Shown: positions 27,653 to 36,199 of the stretch, piece by piece
How the letters are laid out: each line of letters opens with the position of its first letter
Numbering within the stretch: the stretch's first letter is position 1
From: Novosphingobium umbonatum
GTDB taxonomy: Bacteria > Pseudomonadota > Alphaproteobacteria > Sphingomonadales > Sphingomonadaceae
NCBI RefSeq assembly: GCF_004005905.1
Contig: NZ_SACO01000005.1
Span: 62,001-126,000, forward strand
DNA: 64,000 nucleotides
Direction: 5' to 3'
Position numbers and translations under genes: made by a program
The notes under the pieces: generated by a model
What the model saw: the letters and a program-made list of their open reading frames with translations, nothing else
Database searches by the model: none
Told to the model about the DNA's origin: nothing

Positions 27653-28020
27653 GCGCGCCATATGCGCCCGCCACTGGCGTGCATCTGGTGGCCGATCTGG
27701 CCGATGGTCAGCATCTGGGGGATCTGACGCGGATCGAGGCTTTGTTGCGTCAGGCAGGTGCGGCGGCGCGTGTGACAGTGCTGTCGGTCCATCTGCATCC
27801 CTTCGGGCCGGAACAAGGGGTGACCGGCGTGGCCCTGCTGGCCGAAAGCCATATTTCCATCCATACATGGCCAGAGGAAGCCCTGGCAGCGGTGGATATT
27901 TTCGTCTGCGGGGCGCAGGCCGATGCGCAGGCGGCGCTGGATGTGATCGTGGCGGGCTTGGGCGCGCGGGTTGCCTTCGCGCAGGCTTTGCCGCGTCTTG
28001 GTGCCCGCAAATCGCGCTAG
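27649..28020 (+). CDS. speH: S-adenosylmethionine decarboxylase proenzyme, bacterial class
   Basis: Pyruvoyl enzyme that makes decarboxylated AdoMet, the aminopropyl donor for the spermidine synthase two genes upstream. The proenzyme is 123 residues, typical of the short bacterial class. Self-processing would occur at Glu66-Ser67 within LLAESHISIHTWPE; the catalytic His72 and Cys87 (VDIFVCG) are spaced exactly as in the Thermotoga enzyme (Ser+5, Ser+20). The ATG at 27649 overlaps the upstream stop by four bases (ATGA). Symbol speH/speD is used variably for this class. Confidence 0.93.
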   Translation: MSAPYAPATGVHLVADLADGQHLGDLTRIEALLRQAGAAARVTVLSVHLHPFGPEQGVTGVALLAESHISIHTWPEEALAAVDIFVCGAQADAQAALDVIVAGLGARVAFAQALPRLGARKSR

Positions 28021-28059
28021 TCATCACCCAGTCACATATCTAGGCTGAGGCTGATCGAC

Positions 28060-28830
28060 TTGGCTGATGCGTTTGTTTGGGGTTTGCGGAGAATGTGGCG
28101 GAAATTTCGCGCCGGTTTGGGCGTGGCTTTGTTTCTGGCGGTGGCGGGCGTGTGGCTTTGCATACCGCGTGGGTTGCGATGGCGGCGGTGTCTTGCGGTG
28201 ATGGCGTGGCGTTGCCTGCTGCCCGCTTTTGGCATCAGGGTGGAGGTGCATGGTACGCCCTTGCCCGAGGCGGGCACGCTTTATGTCGCCAACCATGTCA
28301 GCTGGACCGATATTCCGGTGCTGGGTCTGGTGCTGAATGCGGGCTTTGTGGCCAAGGGTGATATTCGGGGCTGGCCGGTGATCGGTAAGCTGACGGAGGC
28401 CTATGGCTGCCTGTTTGTCGAGCGCGAGCGGCGGGGCAAGGCGCAGGATCAGGCGGCGGCTTTGGCCAGCCATCTGGAGGCGGAACGCGGGTTGGTGTTG
28501 TTTCCGGAAGGGACAACGGGGTTGGGGCTGGAAACGCTGCCCTTCCGCTCCAGCCTGTTCGCGCTAGTGCCCGGTGTGGCGGATGGCTCGGCCAAGGTGC
28601 AGCCGGTGACCTTGCGCTATCTGCGGGCCGATGGCGCGCCTTTGACCGAGGCAGAGCAGCGCCAGATTGCATGGATCGGCGATGATGAATTGCTGCCCCA
28701 TGCGGGCGGGCTGCTCAAAGGGCCGAGGCTGGTGGCGCAAGTGTGGTTTGAACAGCCGGTGCTGGCCGCCGATCGCAAGGCGTTGGCGCGCGCTTGCGAA
28801 GCGGCGGTGGCGGAGAGGTTGAAAGCTTAA
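28060..28830 (+). CDS. 1-acyl-glycerol-3-phosphate / lyso-lipid acyltransferase (PlsC family), possibly OlsA
   Basis: Membrane acyltransferase of 256 residues if translated from the TTG at 28060 (preceded by GAGG at suitable spacing) or 245 from ATG 28093, whose ribosome site is very close. Motif I H-x4-D is in NHVSWTDIPV, motif III FPEGTTGLG and motif II region FVERERRGKAQDQ. An N-terminal hydrophobic helix is present. It follows the AdoMet decarboxylase by 39 nt without an apparent terminator and converges with an OlsB-type gene, which makes an OlsA role (acylating lyso-ornithine lipid) at least as likely as phosphatidate synthesis. Confidence 0.85.
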   Translation: MADAFVWGLRRMWRKFRAGLGVALFLAVAGVWLCIPRGLRWRRCLAVMAWRCLLPAFGIRVEVHGTPLPEAGTLYVANHVSWTDIPVLGLVLNAGFVAKGDIRGWPVIGKLTEAYGCLFVERERRGKAQDQAAALASHLEAERGLVLFPEGTTGLGLETLPFRSSLFALVPGVADGSAKVQPVTLRYLRADGAPLTEAEQRQIAWIGDDELLPHAGGLLKGPRLVAQVWFEQPVLAADRKALARACEAAVAERLKA

Positions 28831-29624
28831 GCCGCCACGCTGAAGCGCGAGGCATAGCGGTCGGCGATGAGGTCCACCGGCATGACCACGAACACGTCTA
28901 CCGTGTTGAAGGCATGGTCGATAAAGGCGCCATCGCCGAATTTGGCGCCCACGCGCATATAGCCCTTGACCAGCGGGGGCAGCTGGAACATGGCGCGGCG
29001 TTCGTCATAGGCACCGCGCGGCAGGCGCTCCATGGAAACGCCCTTGCCGGGCAGCACGCGGGGGCATTGCGCCGGATCGGCCAGATGGTTGTGATAAAGC
29101 CAAGACAGCGCCGAGGCAAAGGCATCGGGATCGGTGCCGGGGAAGCTGGCGCAGCCGAACATCAGGCCGATGTGGTTGGCCTTGATATAATCGGCAATGC
29201 CGCGCCACAGCATGGAGATGGTCGCGCTGGTGCGATATTCGGGCAGCACGCAGGAGCGGCCCAGTTCCAGCAATTCGCGGCCATCCTCACGCGGGCGCAT
29301 CAGGGGCGAGACGTCATATTCGCTGGAGGAATAGAACCCGTCATGGGCGCGCGCCACGCTTTCGCGCAACAGGCGATAGGTGCCCACCACCTTGTTTTCC
29401 TCATCCCCCTCGCGCGCCTCGTCAATCACCAGCAGATGATCGCAAAGCGCGTCATAGGCGTCGCGGTCGCAACGCAGTGCGGCATTGGCCGGATCGGCAT
29501 CCGCGCCCATTTCCTCGAAGAACACGCGCCAGCGCAGGCGTTGCACAGCGTCCAGATCGCGCGCATCCTGCGCAAGACGGACCGTAAGGCGGCGGGCGGC
29601 GGCGGGGTGGGCGTGAGCGGTCAT
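28827..29624 (-). CDS. olsB: L-ornithine N-alpha-acyltransferase (OlsB family)
   Basis: GNAT-fold enzyme that transfers a 3-hydroxy fatty acid from acyl carrier protein to the alpha-amino group of ornithine, giving lyso-ornithine lipid. The 265-residue protein has the OlsB/hemolysin-like pattern: LAQDARDLDAVQRLRWRVFF, the CDHLLVID strand, GRSCVLPEYRTSATISMLWRG (acyl-donor binding) and FGCASFPGTDPDAFASALSW. Its stop overlaps that of the PlsC-type gene by four bases, so olsB and the candidate olsA are convergent. Confidence 0.88.
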   Translation of the reverse strand: MTAHAHPAAARRLTVRLAQDARDLDAVQRLRWRVFFEEMGADADPANAALRCDRDAYDALCDHLLVIDEAREGDEENKVVGTYRLLRESVARAHDGFYSSSEYDVSPLMRPREDGRELLELGRSCVLPEYRTSATISMLWRGIADYIKANHIGLMFGCASFPGTDPDAFASALSWLYHNHLADPAQCPRVLPGKGVSMERLPRGAYDERRAMFQLPPLVKGYMRVGAKFGDGAFIDHAFNTVDVFVVMPVDLIADRYASRFSVAA

Positions 29625-29715
29625 ACTGTCTCCTTCCCTCCTGAATATCAGGCCGGTGTGACAGGCATGCGGCGCTTTTGTGATGGTCGTGTGATGGATC
29701 GGTGACGCGCAAATG

Positions 29716-29754
29716 ACAAAAGGGGGGCACCGCCTTGGCGATACCCCCCTTTGT
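29716..29754 (-). terminator. terminator downstream of the autotransporter gene
   Basis: Arms AAAGGGGGG and CCCCCCTTT (29719-29727 and 29744-29752) form a stem with a 16-nt loop. On the minus strand the stem is followed by TTTTGTC. It lies 22 nt beyond the autotransporter stop. Confidence 0.8.
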
Positions 29755-29775
29755 CTTTACCCGAAAAGGCGTGGA

Positions 29776-32088
29776 TCAGAATTCGAGGCGGATGCCCAGA
29801 TTGATGCCATGCGCCTTGTAATCGGTGCGATAGGTGCCCTGATAACCCACGAACAGCGCGCCAGCATCGTCGAACACAAAGTTCATACCCGCATTGGCGT
29901 CGATCTGGTTCTTGCCCTGCGCCAGACCGGTCACGGTGAATTGCGTGTCGGCCTGAGCGTTCATCAGGGCGGTAACCGTGTTGCCAGCACCGCTCATGCG
30001 CGAACGATAGGTCACGTCGACATAGGGGCGGAACATGCCCTTGCTGCGCGTGAAGGATACACCGGCCAGCGCCTCGGTGCGGTCGGCGCTGATGGCCGAG
30101 ATGGTCAGGTTGGCCGAACCCGCACCGGTTTCGGTAAAGGCGCTGATACGGCCCTTGTTAAAGTCGATCCCGACGAAGGGTTCCAGCACCATGCCGTTGA
30201 ACTTCAGCTGGAAACCGGCCTTGGCGGTTGCCTTGGCCAGATATTCGCTGGCCGAACCGGCCGCCGTGCGGGTGTAGCCGCCGATGGTGATGATCTTGCT
30301 GGTGGTCAGCTTGCCTGCATTATAGGCCAGCTGGCCGGTCACATGCAGCGGGCCGAAATTCTTGCCGCCATACAGCGCGATGGCATAATCGCGGTTGGTG
30401 CCGCTCAGGCTTTGCGCGGCATAGCGCAGCTTGTCCCAAGACAGGTTGACCGCCAGACCCCACACATGGTTCGGGCCGGAGAAGTCATAACCGCCGGTCA
30501 GGCCCACCAGATTGTCCTTGGTGCGATAACCGCCCACCTGCGATGCGGTGGAGCTGAAGCTGGCCTGCATCTGCGGGGTCAGCCACCAGCCATCTTCGGG
30601 GTGGTCGCTGTTCTGGTCGCCCATGCGGTGGTTGATGGTGCGGGCAAACAGGTTGGCCTGATCACGCAGCGCCGTGGCATAGGCCAGATAGCCTTCGGGC
30701 GAGAGCTGGTCGAGGAACAGCTTGGCGTCCGAAGTGTTGTTGATGATGTCCACCGTGCCGAGGAAGGCGGCGGCGTCCGAACCGGTGTTGGCCGAAGCGG
30801 TCACCAGCAGCTTGTCCAGCCCGCGCGAAATGGCCAGCTGGTTGGCATTGGCGCCAGCAGCCTGCATGACGGTGGCATAGGAATTATGTGTGGCGGCCAC
30901 GCGATAGACCTGCTGCGTGCCCGAAGTGGTGATCACGCCAAGGCCGGAGAACGTCACAAACAGCAGGTTGGTGCCGCTGTTGACGGTGATGTTGTCGGAA
31001 GTGAATGTGCCCGAAATGCCGCCATCGGCCTTCACCACGTCAAAGGTGGTGCCGGTGGGGTAAAAGCCTGCCGACACGTTCAGATTGAGTTTGCCGGCCA
31101 GCGTGGCGGTGCCGGTGGTGTAGATCTGGCTATAAGTGGTCCCAGCGGCATTGGTGGCGCTGCCCGAGGGGATGATTGCCACATTGAGCGTGCCGGTGCT
31201 GCTCTGCGTGTAATTGCCATAGATCGACAGCACGGCGGGCGAGGAGGTCGTGCCCACCCACAGGTCTTTGTTGTTGGTCACCTGCGAGGCGTAAAGGCCC
31301 AGCGAACCGATGGTGCTGCCCGAATAGAGGTACATCGTACCATTGTTGGTCAGCGTGGTCTGGTCACCGGTCACGATCAGGCCGGTATAGGTGCCCGAGG
31401 TGTCGTTGGTGAACACCACCGCATTGTCCAGAGCCTTGGCGGTCTGGACGAAATTGCCGGTGAAAATGCCGTTGTTATAGGCGGTGATGTTGCCGCTGGC
31501 GGTGACCGAACCAGTCAGGCCATAGGCGGTGTTGTAATTGTAAAAATAGGCGCGGTCGGTGCCGGTGTTGGTGCCAAAGGCCACAATGCCGGTCAGCGCA
31601 GCGGTGGCCGCCGTGTTGTTGATGAACGTGCCATTGGTGCCAAAGGTGACCAGCGGCGTGCCCGCATAGGCGGTCATCACCGCATTGTTGGTCACGGTCG
31701 AATTGGCGCCCACGCTGATCGTGCCTGCGCCCGAGGAGCTGGACGAAGAGGTGATCGTGCCATTGTTGGTGATCGTGGCATTGTCACCATATTGCACGCC
31801 ATAGACAGCGCCCGTGTTGGTGATGGTGCCGGCATTGGTCAGCGTGCCGCTGCTGCCGATCACCAGAGGCGAGGTGACGCTGGCGCCCGAATTGACGGTG
31901 ACATTCACGCCCGAAGCGCTGTTGGTATAGGCCGCCGACGTGCCCGAGCAGGTGACAGTCGTGCTGTTGCTGGCGGTGCAATCGGCCCAGGCCACGCCAG
32001 GCACCATGGCCACAGTCGACGAAAGAGCAACAAGGGCAATCTTGCGCGCGCGAGCGGCGCGGTTGGGCATGTTAATGGACCGAACCAT
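29776..32088 (-). CDS. Autotransporter outer-membrane beta-barrel protein
   Basis: Type Va secreted protein of 770 residues. A signal peptide ends near GVAWA (about residue 35). The passenger (about 36-490) is rich in Thr, Asn, Ser and Gly with beta-helix-like repeats of the pattern TNxGTITNT and NNGTITSSSS. Residues about 495-770 form the autotransporter barrel (DGWWLTPQMQASFSSTASQV, then alternating strands) and end with the aromatic LGIRLEF typical of outer-membrane proteins. No protease or lipase motif is visible, so the passenger may be an adhesin. The second Met (at 32070) is an alternative start. Strong codon skew creates an equally long antisense frame, which I regard as an artefact. 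Confidence 0.92.
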   Translation of the reverse strand: MVRSINMPNRAARARKIALVALSSTVAMVPGVAWADCTASNSTTVTCSGTSAAYTNSASGVNVTVNSGASVTSPLVIGSSGTLTNAGTITNTGAVYGVQYGDNATITNNGTITSSSSSSGAGTISVGANSTVTNNAVMTAYAGTPLVTFGTNGTFINNTAATAALTGIVAFGTNTGTDRAYFYNYNTAYGLTGSVTASGNITAYNNGIFTGNFVQTAKALDNAVVFTNDTSGTYTGLIVTGDQTTLTNNGTMYLYSGSTIGSLGLYASQVTNNKDLWVGTTSSPAVLSIYGNYTQSSTGTLNVAIIPSGSATNAAGTTYSQIYTTGTATLAGKLNLNVSAGFYPTGTTFDVVKADGGISGTFTSDNITVNSGTNLLFVTFSGLGVITTSGTQQVYRVAATHNSYATVMQAAGANANQLAISRGLDKLLVTASANTGSDAAAFLGTVDIINNTSDAKLFLDQLSPEGYLAYATALRDQANLFARTINHRMGDQNSDHPEDGWWLTPQMQASFSSTASQVGGYRTKDNLVGLTGGYDFSGPNHVWGLAVNLSWDKLRYAAQSLSGTNRDYAIALYGGKNFGPLHVTGQLAYNAGKLTTSKIITIGGYTRTAAGSASEYLAKATAKAGFQLKFNGMVLEPFVGIDFNKGRISAFTETGAGSANLTISAISADRTEALAGVSFTRSKGMFRPYVDVTYRSRMSGAGNTVTALMNAQADTQFTVTGLAQGKNQIDANAGMNFVFDDAGALFVGYQGTYRTDYKAHGINLGIRLEF

Positions 32089-32356
32089 GTCCGTATCTGT
32101 CCTTCGTCAAAAGCTGTGTCGTTTCCCGTGTCCGGCGAGTGGCCGGAAAGGGGTGAACCGTGGATGAATAGGGGCGTTGAATAAAGGCTTGAACGAAGCG
32201 TGCAAGGTTTATCGCTGTGGCGAGGTTGATTATCGCATCGGGCCGGTTGGGCCGCAGGCGGGTGGATTTTCCACCGCTTTACACGCACAAGCGGCCAGTT
32301 ATGAAAAGCTTGACGTTCGCGCCCGCATCGCGGCGCCATAAAGGGACCGGCAAAGA

Positions 32357-33196
32357 ATGACGTTGGAAACCATTAGCACCAACCGCAGTTTCGGCGGGGT
32401 TCAGGGCGTCTATGCCCATGATTCGCAAGCCACGGGCACCCGCATGGTCTTTTCCGTTTATGTGCCCCCGCATGCAGAGGGGCAGAAGCTGCCGGTCTTG
32501 TTGTATCTGTCGGGCCTGACCTGCACCCATGCCAATGTGACCGAAAAGGGCGAATTCCGCCGCGCCTGCGCCGAGGCGGGGGTGATCTTTGTTGCGCCCG
32601 ATACCAGCCCGCGCGGCGATGAAGTGGCCGATGACGAGGCTTATGATTTCGGCAAGGGCGCAGGCTTTTATGTGGATGCCACGCAGGAGCCTTGGGCGGC
32701 CCATTTCCGGATGCGGACCTATATCGAACAGGAATTGCCCGATCTTCTGGCAGAGCATTTTCCGGTCGACAGGACGCGGCAGGGCATCACCGGCCATTCG
32801 ATGGGCGGGCATGGGGCACTGACCATCGCCTTGCGCAACCCCGATCGCTTCCGCTCGGTCAGCGCCTTTGCGCCGATCGTCTCACCGCTCAACTGCCCTT
32901 GGGGTGAAAAGGCGCTGGGTGGCTATCTGGGGCAGGATCGCGTGGCATGGCGCGCCTATGACGCCTGCGCCCTGATCGAGGATGGGGCGCGTCTGCCCGA
33001 ATTGCTGGTCGATCAGGGGCTGGGCGATAATTTTCTGGAAGGGCAGCTCAAAACCCATCTGCTGGAGGAAGCCTGCAAGGCGTCTGGCATTCCCGCCACC
33101 ATCCGCATGCAGGAAGGCTATGACCATTCCTATTATTTCATCTCCAGCTTTATGGCCGACCATGTCGCATGGCACGCCGAGCGTTTGAAACGCTGA
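32357..33196 (+). CDS. fghA: S-formylglutathione hydrolase
   Basis: Esterase-D-type alpha/beta hydrolase that splits S-formylglutathione into formate and glutathione in formaldehyde detoxification. Length 279 residues. Nucleophile Ser148 lies in ITGHSMGGHGALT; the Asp (LLVDQGLGDNFL) and His (QEGYDHSYYFIS) of the triad are in place. The glutathione-dependent formaldehyde dehydrogenase gene that usually precedes it is not in this window. Confidence 0.95.
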   Translation: MTLETISTNRSFGGVQGVYAHDSQATGTRMVFSVYVPPHAEGQKLPVLLYLSGLTCTHANVTEKGEFRRACAEAGVIFVAPDTSPRGDEVADDEAYDFGKGAGFYVDATQEPWAAHFRMRTYIEQELPDLLAEHFPVDRTRQGITGHSMGGHGALTIALRNPDRFRSVSAFAPIVSPLNCPWGEKALGGYLGQDRVAWRAYDACALIEDGARLPELLVDQGLGDNFLEGQLKTHLLEEACKASGIPATIRMQEGYDHSYYFISSFMADHVAWHAERLKR

Positions 33197-33213
33197 AATT
33201 GTGGGGCGGGGCT

Positions 33214-34569
33214 TTACCAGCCCCTGCCGCCCGCGGCGCGTAGCGGGGGATAGCTGTTGTTGCCCCCGCCACCACCGGCCATGCGGAAGCGTGAGAGCAG
33301 GTGGTTGAGTTGGTCCGCCTGATCGGCCAGACTGCGTGCGGCGGCGGTGGCTTCCTCGGCCATGGCGGCGTTGCGTTGGGTGATGCTGTCCATCTCGCCC
33401 ATCGTGTTGTTCACCTCGCGCAGGTTGCTGGCCTGACTGCGTGATTTTTCGTCCAGACTGTGCATGGCCTCGCTGATCTGGCTGACCACCGTGGCGATGC
33501 GCTCCAGCGTCTGGCCTGCGCGGCTGACCAGTTCCACGCCATTGGCGACCTGTTCGGTCGATGCCTGAATGCGGGCCTTGATATCCTTGGCCGCATCGGC
33601 GCTGCGCTGCGCGAGGGCGCGGACCTCGCTGGCCACCACGGCAAAGCCTTTGCCCGCATCGCCCGCGCGGGCGGCTTCCACACCGGCGTTCAGGGCCAAG
33701 AGGTTGGTCTGGAAGGCGATGCCATCGATCACGCTGATGATGTCGCCGATTTCGCGGCTGGAATGTTCGATGGCGTCCATGGCCTGTATCGTGCTGCTGA
33801 CCACTTTGCCCGATTCCATCGCCTGATCGCGGGCTTCCTCGACCAAAGCGGTGGTGCGGCGGCTTTCCTCGGCTGCGCTGCTCATCGTATCGGTGATCGC
33901 GCGTAGGGCGGCGGAGGCTTCCTCGACGCTTGCGGCCTGCTGTTCGGTGCGGGCGGACAGGTCGCCCGAGGCCTGCCTGATCTCGCCCGCGCCTAGGCTG
34001 ACGGCCTGCGCCGTGTCGCGCACCGCCATCACCGATTGCGCCATGGCATCGACCGAGGCGTTAAAGGCCTCGCGCACCTTGTCATATTCACCGGCAAAGG
34101 GTTGGGTGATGCGGCATTCCAGATCGCCCTTGGACAGGTCCTCCAGCCCTGAACGCAGCGCATCCATCGCCTGTGTCGTATCGCCCAGATCCTGTAGCAG
34201 GACCAGCACCTCGTCCCCGCTCTCGATCTGGCAGGGGATCAGCGTGACGATGATTCGGAATTCCTCGCCATCGGGCGCCCGATTCAGCCATTCAAAGCGC
34301 GAGAAGCCCTTTTGCATGGCCTCCTGCAGGCGCAGGCCGACCATTTCGGGCGTAGGGCGGCCATTGGGCTGCACAGCGGCGGAAAAATCCACCGGAGAGG
34401 CGCCCAGAATGCGGCTAAGCGGCGCGCGGTACAATTTGGCGGAGGCAGGGTTGGCTGCAACGAAAAGGCCGTTGCGGATCAACAGCATGGCGTCGGGCGA
34501 CTTGTGAAAAATCGCCTCGGCCACCAGCGAATCGAGATCTCGGGCGGGAACGGAACGACGGAAAAACAC
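33214..34569 (-). CDS. Soluble PAS-containing methyl-accepting chemotaxis protein
   Basis: A 451-residue chemoreceptor without membrane helices. A PAS domain occupies about residues 15-125 (IFHKSPDAMLLIRNGLFVAA), followed by a HAMP-like segment (GDLECRITQPFAGEYDKVRE) and a signalling domain with the tip [20 protein letters not shown] near residue 290. The C-terminus ends in a Gly/Asn-rich tail with no CheR-binding pentapeptide. It may sense a cytoplasmic cue such as redox or a ligand held by PAS. Not adjacent to che genes. Confidence 0.92.
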   Translation of the reverse strand: MFFRRSVPARDLDSLVAEAIFHKSPDAMLLIRNGLFVAANPASAKLYRAPLSRILGASPVDFSAAVQPNGRPTPEMVGLRLQEAMQKGFSRFEWLNRAPDGEEFRIIVTLIPCQIESGDEVLVLLQDLGDTTQAMDALRSGLEDLSKGDLECRITQPFAGEYDKVREAFNASVDAMAQSVMAVRDTAQAVSLGAGEIRQASGDLSARTEQQAASVEEASAALRAITDTMSSAAEESRRTTALVEEARDQAMESGKVVSSTIQAMDAIEHSSREIGDIISVIDGIAFQTNLLALNAGVEAARAGDAGKGFAVVASEVRALAQRSADAAKDIKARIQASTEQVANGVELVSRAGQTLERIATVVSQISEAMHSLDEKSRSQASNLREVNNTMGEMDSITQRNAAMAEEATAAARSLADQADQLNHLLSRFRMAGGGGGNNSYPPLRAAGGRGW

Positions 34570-34720
34570 GCGACCTCTCCTATGCGGATTTTCCGCCTGT
34601 ATTGCGCGTTTTTCCTAATAATGCTTCGGGATGCCGATTAGGGATATTTGCGGGTAAGCCGACCGGCGGATGGGTCAGGGGGCAAAGCGCCACGCCCTGA
34701 TGATCATTATGTCGAAAAAC

Positions 34721-34795
34721 TGGAGCGGGCGAAGGGATTCGAACCCTCGACCCCAACCTTGGCAAGGTTGTGCTCTACCCCTGAGCTACGCCCGC
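34721..34795 (-). tRNA. tRNA-Gly (anticodon GCC), copy 1
   Basis: On the minus strand a 75-nt cloverleaf including encoded CCA: acceptor GCGGGCG paired with CGCCCGC, D arm GCTCAGGGGTAGAGC, anticodon loop TTGCCAA with anticodon GCC, and T arm GAGGGTTCGAATCCCTTC. It is identical to two further copies upstream. Confidence 0.97.
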
Positions 34796-34831
34796 TCGGG
34801 CTTTTGATGACGCATGCATCATCGGGTAAAC

Positions 34832-34906
34832 TGGAGCGGGCGAAGGGATTCGAACCCTCGACCCCAACCTTGGCAAGGTTGTGCTCTACCCCTGAGCTAC
34901 GCCCGC
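34832..34906 (-). tRNA. tRNA-Gly (anticodon GCC), copy 2
   Basis: Same 75-nt sequence as copy 1, with CCA encoded. The spacer of 36 nt to copy 1 is closely similar to that between copies 2 and 3, showing a tandem duplication of a unit of about 111-113 nt. Confidence 0.97.
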
Positions 34907-34944
34907 TCGGGCTTTGATGATGGGTTGCATCATCGGGTGAAACT

Positions 34945-35019
34945 TGGAGCGGGCGAAGGGATTCGAACCCTCGACCCCAACCTTGGCAAGGTTGTGCTCT
35001 ACCCCTGAGCTACGCCCGC
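34945..35019 (-). tRNA. tRNA-Gly (anticodon GCC), copy 3
   Basis: First copy in the transcription direction; identical to the other two. The promoter would be in the space between here and the divergent thioredoxin-TPR gene at 35285. Confidence 0.97.
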
Positions 35020-35284
35020 TCTGGCGTTTCGAGAGAGAAGGCAATGCGCCGACCCTCTGGGGTGGAGCGGGCCTCTAACGGAGCTTTGCCCGCTTGCCAA
35101 GAGGAAAATGCGGCGGGTCGGTAAATTTATGCCTATTCCCTTTGTCGGACGGGCATTTGATGCGGGCAGGGCGGCGGGGGCCATGGGTATTTGCAAGGTT
35201 TTCCCTTCACAAATGCGCGTAAAGGGCCACATAGGGCTAATGAGGCACGCGTAAGTGCCGCAAGACACAAAATGGAGAATCCCC

Positions 35285-36193
35285 GTGGCGACACTTGGCC
35301 TGAGCATCGATGAACAGAAAGCGGTGGATCGCTTTCGCAAGGCTGTGGTGGAGCCTTCGATGGACAAGCTGGTCATTCTCGATTTCTGGGCCGAATGGTG
35401 CGGGCCGTGCAAGGCTTTGACGCCGGTGCTGGAAAAGGTGTCGGCCGAATATGCCGACAAGGGCGTGCTGCTGGCCAAGATCAATGTGGATGAAGACAAA
35501 TTCATTGCCGCCCAGTTTCAGGTCCGCACGATTCCCACCGTCTATGCCATGTTTCAGGGGCAGCCGATTGCCGATCTGACCAATGCGCGCAGCGAATCGC
35601 AATTGAAGGCGATGCTGGACCAGATCCTGAAGCAGATTCCGGTCAAGGCCGATGGCGCCGAGGCGCCCGATCTGGCCCCGTTGCTGGCCATGGGCGAGGA
35701 AGCGCTGGAAGCAGGCGATGGCGAGCGTGCCTATAGCATTTTTGCCCAGATCGCCGAAATGGTGCCTGACAATGCCGCGCCCCATGCGGGGGTGATCCGC
35801 GCTCTGCTGCTGCTGGGCGATGTGGAAACCGCGCAGAGACTGATGGATGCCTTACCCGAGGAATTGGCCAAGGACCCCGTGCTGGACAAGGCCAAGGCCG
35901 CTTTGGCTTTGGCCAAAGACGCGCCCGAGGCGAGCGAGTTGGACGGGCTGAAAGCCGCTGCCGAAGCCGCTCCGCAGGATCAGGAGGCTGGCTTTGCCTA
36001 TGCCAGTGCTGCCTTTGCCGCGGGCGACCGTGATGCCGCCGCAGCCACTCTGCTGCGCCTGATCGCGCAGGATCGCGCTTGGAACGAAGGTGCGGCGCGG
36101 GCCAAGCTGTTGCAGATTTTTGAAGCGATCGGTCTGGAGGATGCATGGGTTTCGGCCCAGCGCCGCAAGCTGTCGACGATTCTCTTCGGTTAA
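35285..36193 (+). CDS. Thioredoxin-TPR protein, CnoX-like co-chaperone
   Basis: A 302-residue cytoplasmic protein: thioredoxin domain with active site WCGPCK at about residues 38-43 followed by a TPR-like helical region (about 125-300). This layout matches CnoX (YbbN), which protects unfolded proteins from oxidation and passes them to GroEL. The GTG at 35285 has GGAGA eight bases upstream and gives the expected start; an in-frame ATG-less extension to 35255 is unlikely. A Lon-N protein is encoded six bases after the stop, so the two are probably co-transcribed. Confidence 0.88.
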   Translation: MATLGLSIDEQKAVDRFRKAVVEPSMDKLVILDFWAEWCGPCKALTPVLEKVSAEYADKGVLLAKINVDEDKFIAAQFQVRTIPTVYAMFQGQPIADLTNARSESQLKAMLDQILKQIPVKADGAEAPDLAPLLAMGEEALEAGDGERAYSIFAQIAEMVPDNAAPHAGVIRALLLLGDVETAQRLMDALPEELAKDPVLDKAKAALALAKDAPEASELDGLKAAAEAAPQDQEAGFAYASAAFAAGDRDAAAATLLRLIAQDRAWNEGAARAKLLQIFEAIGLEDAWVSAQRRKLSTILFG

Positions 36194-36199
36194 GCGCTG

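Noticed and set aside
29713..32184. An 823-codon right-reading frame opposite the autotransporter gene
   Set aside because: It mirrors the autotransporter codon bias, lacks any family resemblance, and the opposite strand has a signal peptide, repeats and barrel end. A shadow frame.
34721..35019. Regularly spaced direct repeats resembling a CRISPR array
   Set aside because: Each repeat is a complete tRNA-Gly with a CCA end, spacers are similar to each other, and no cas gene is near.
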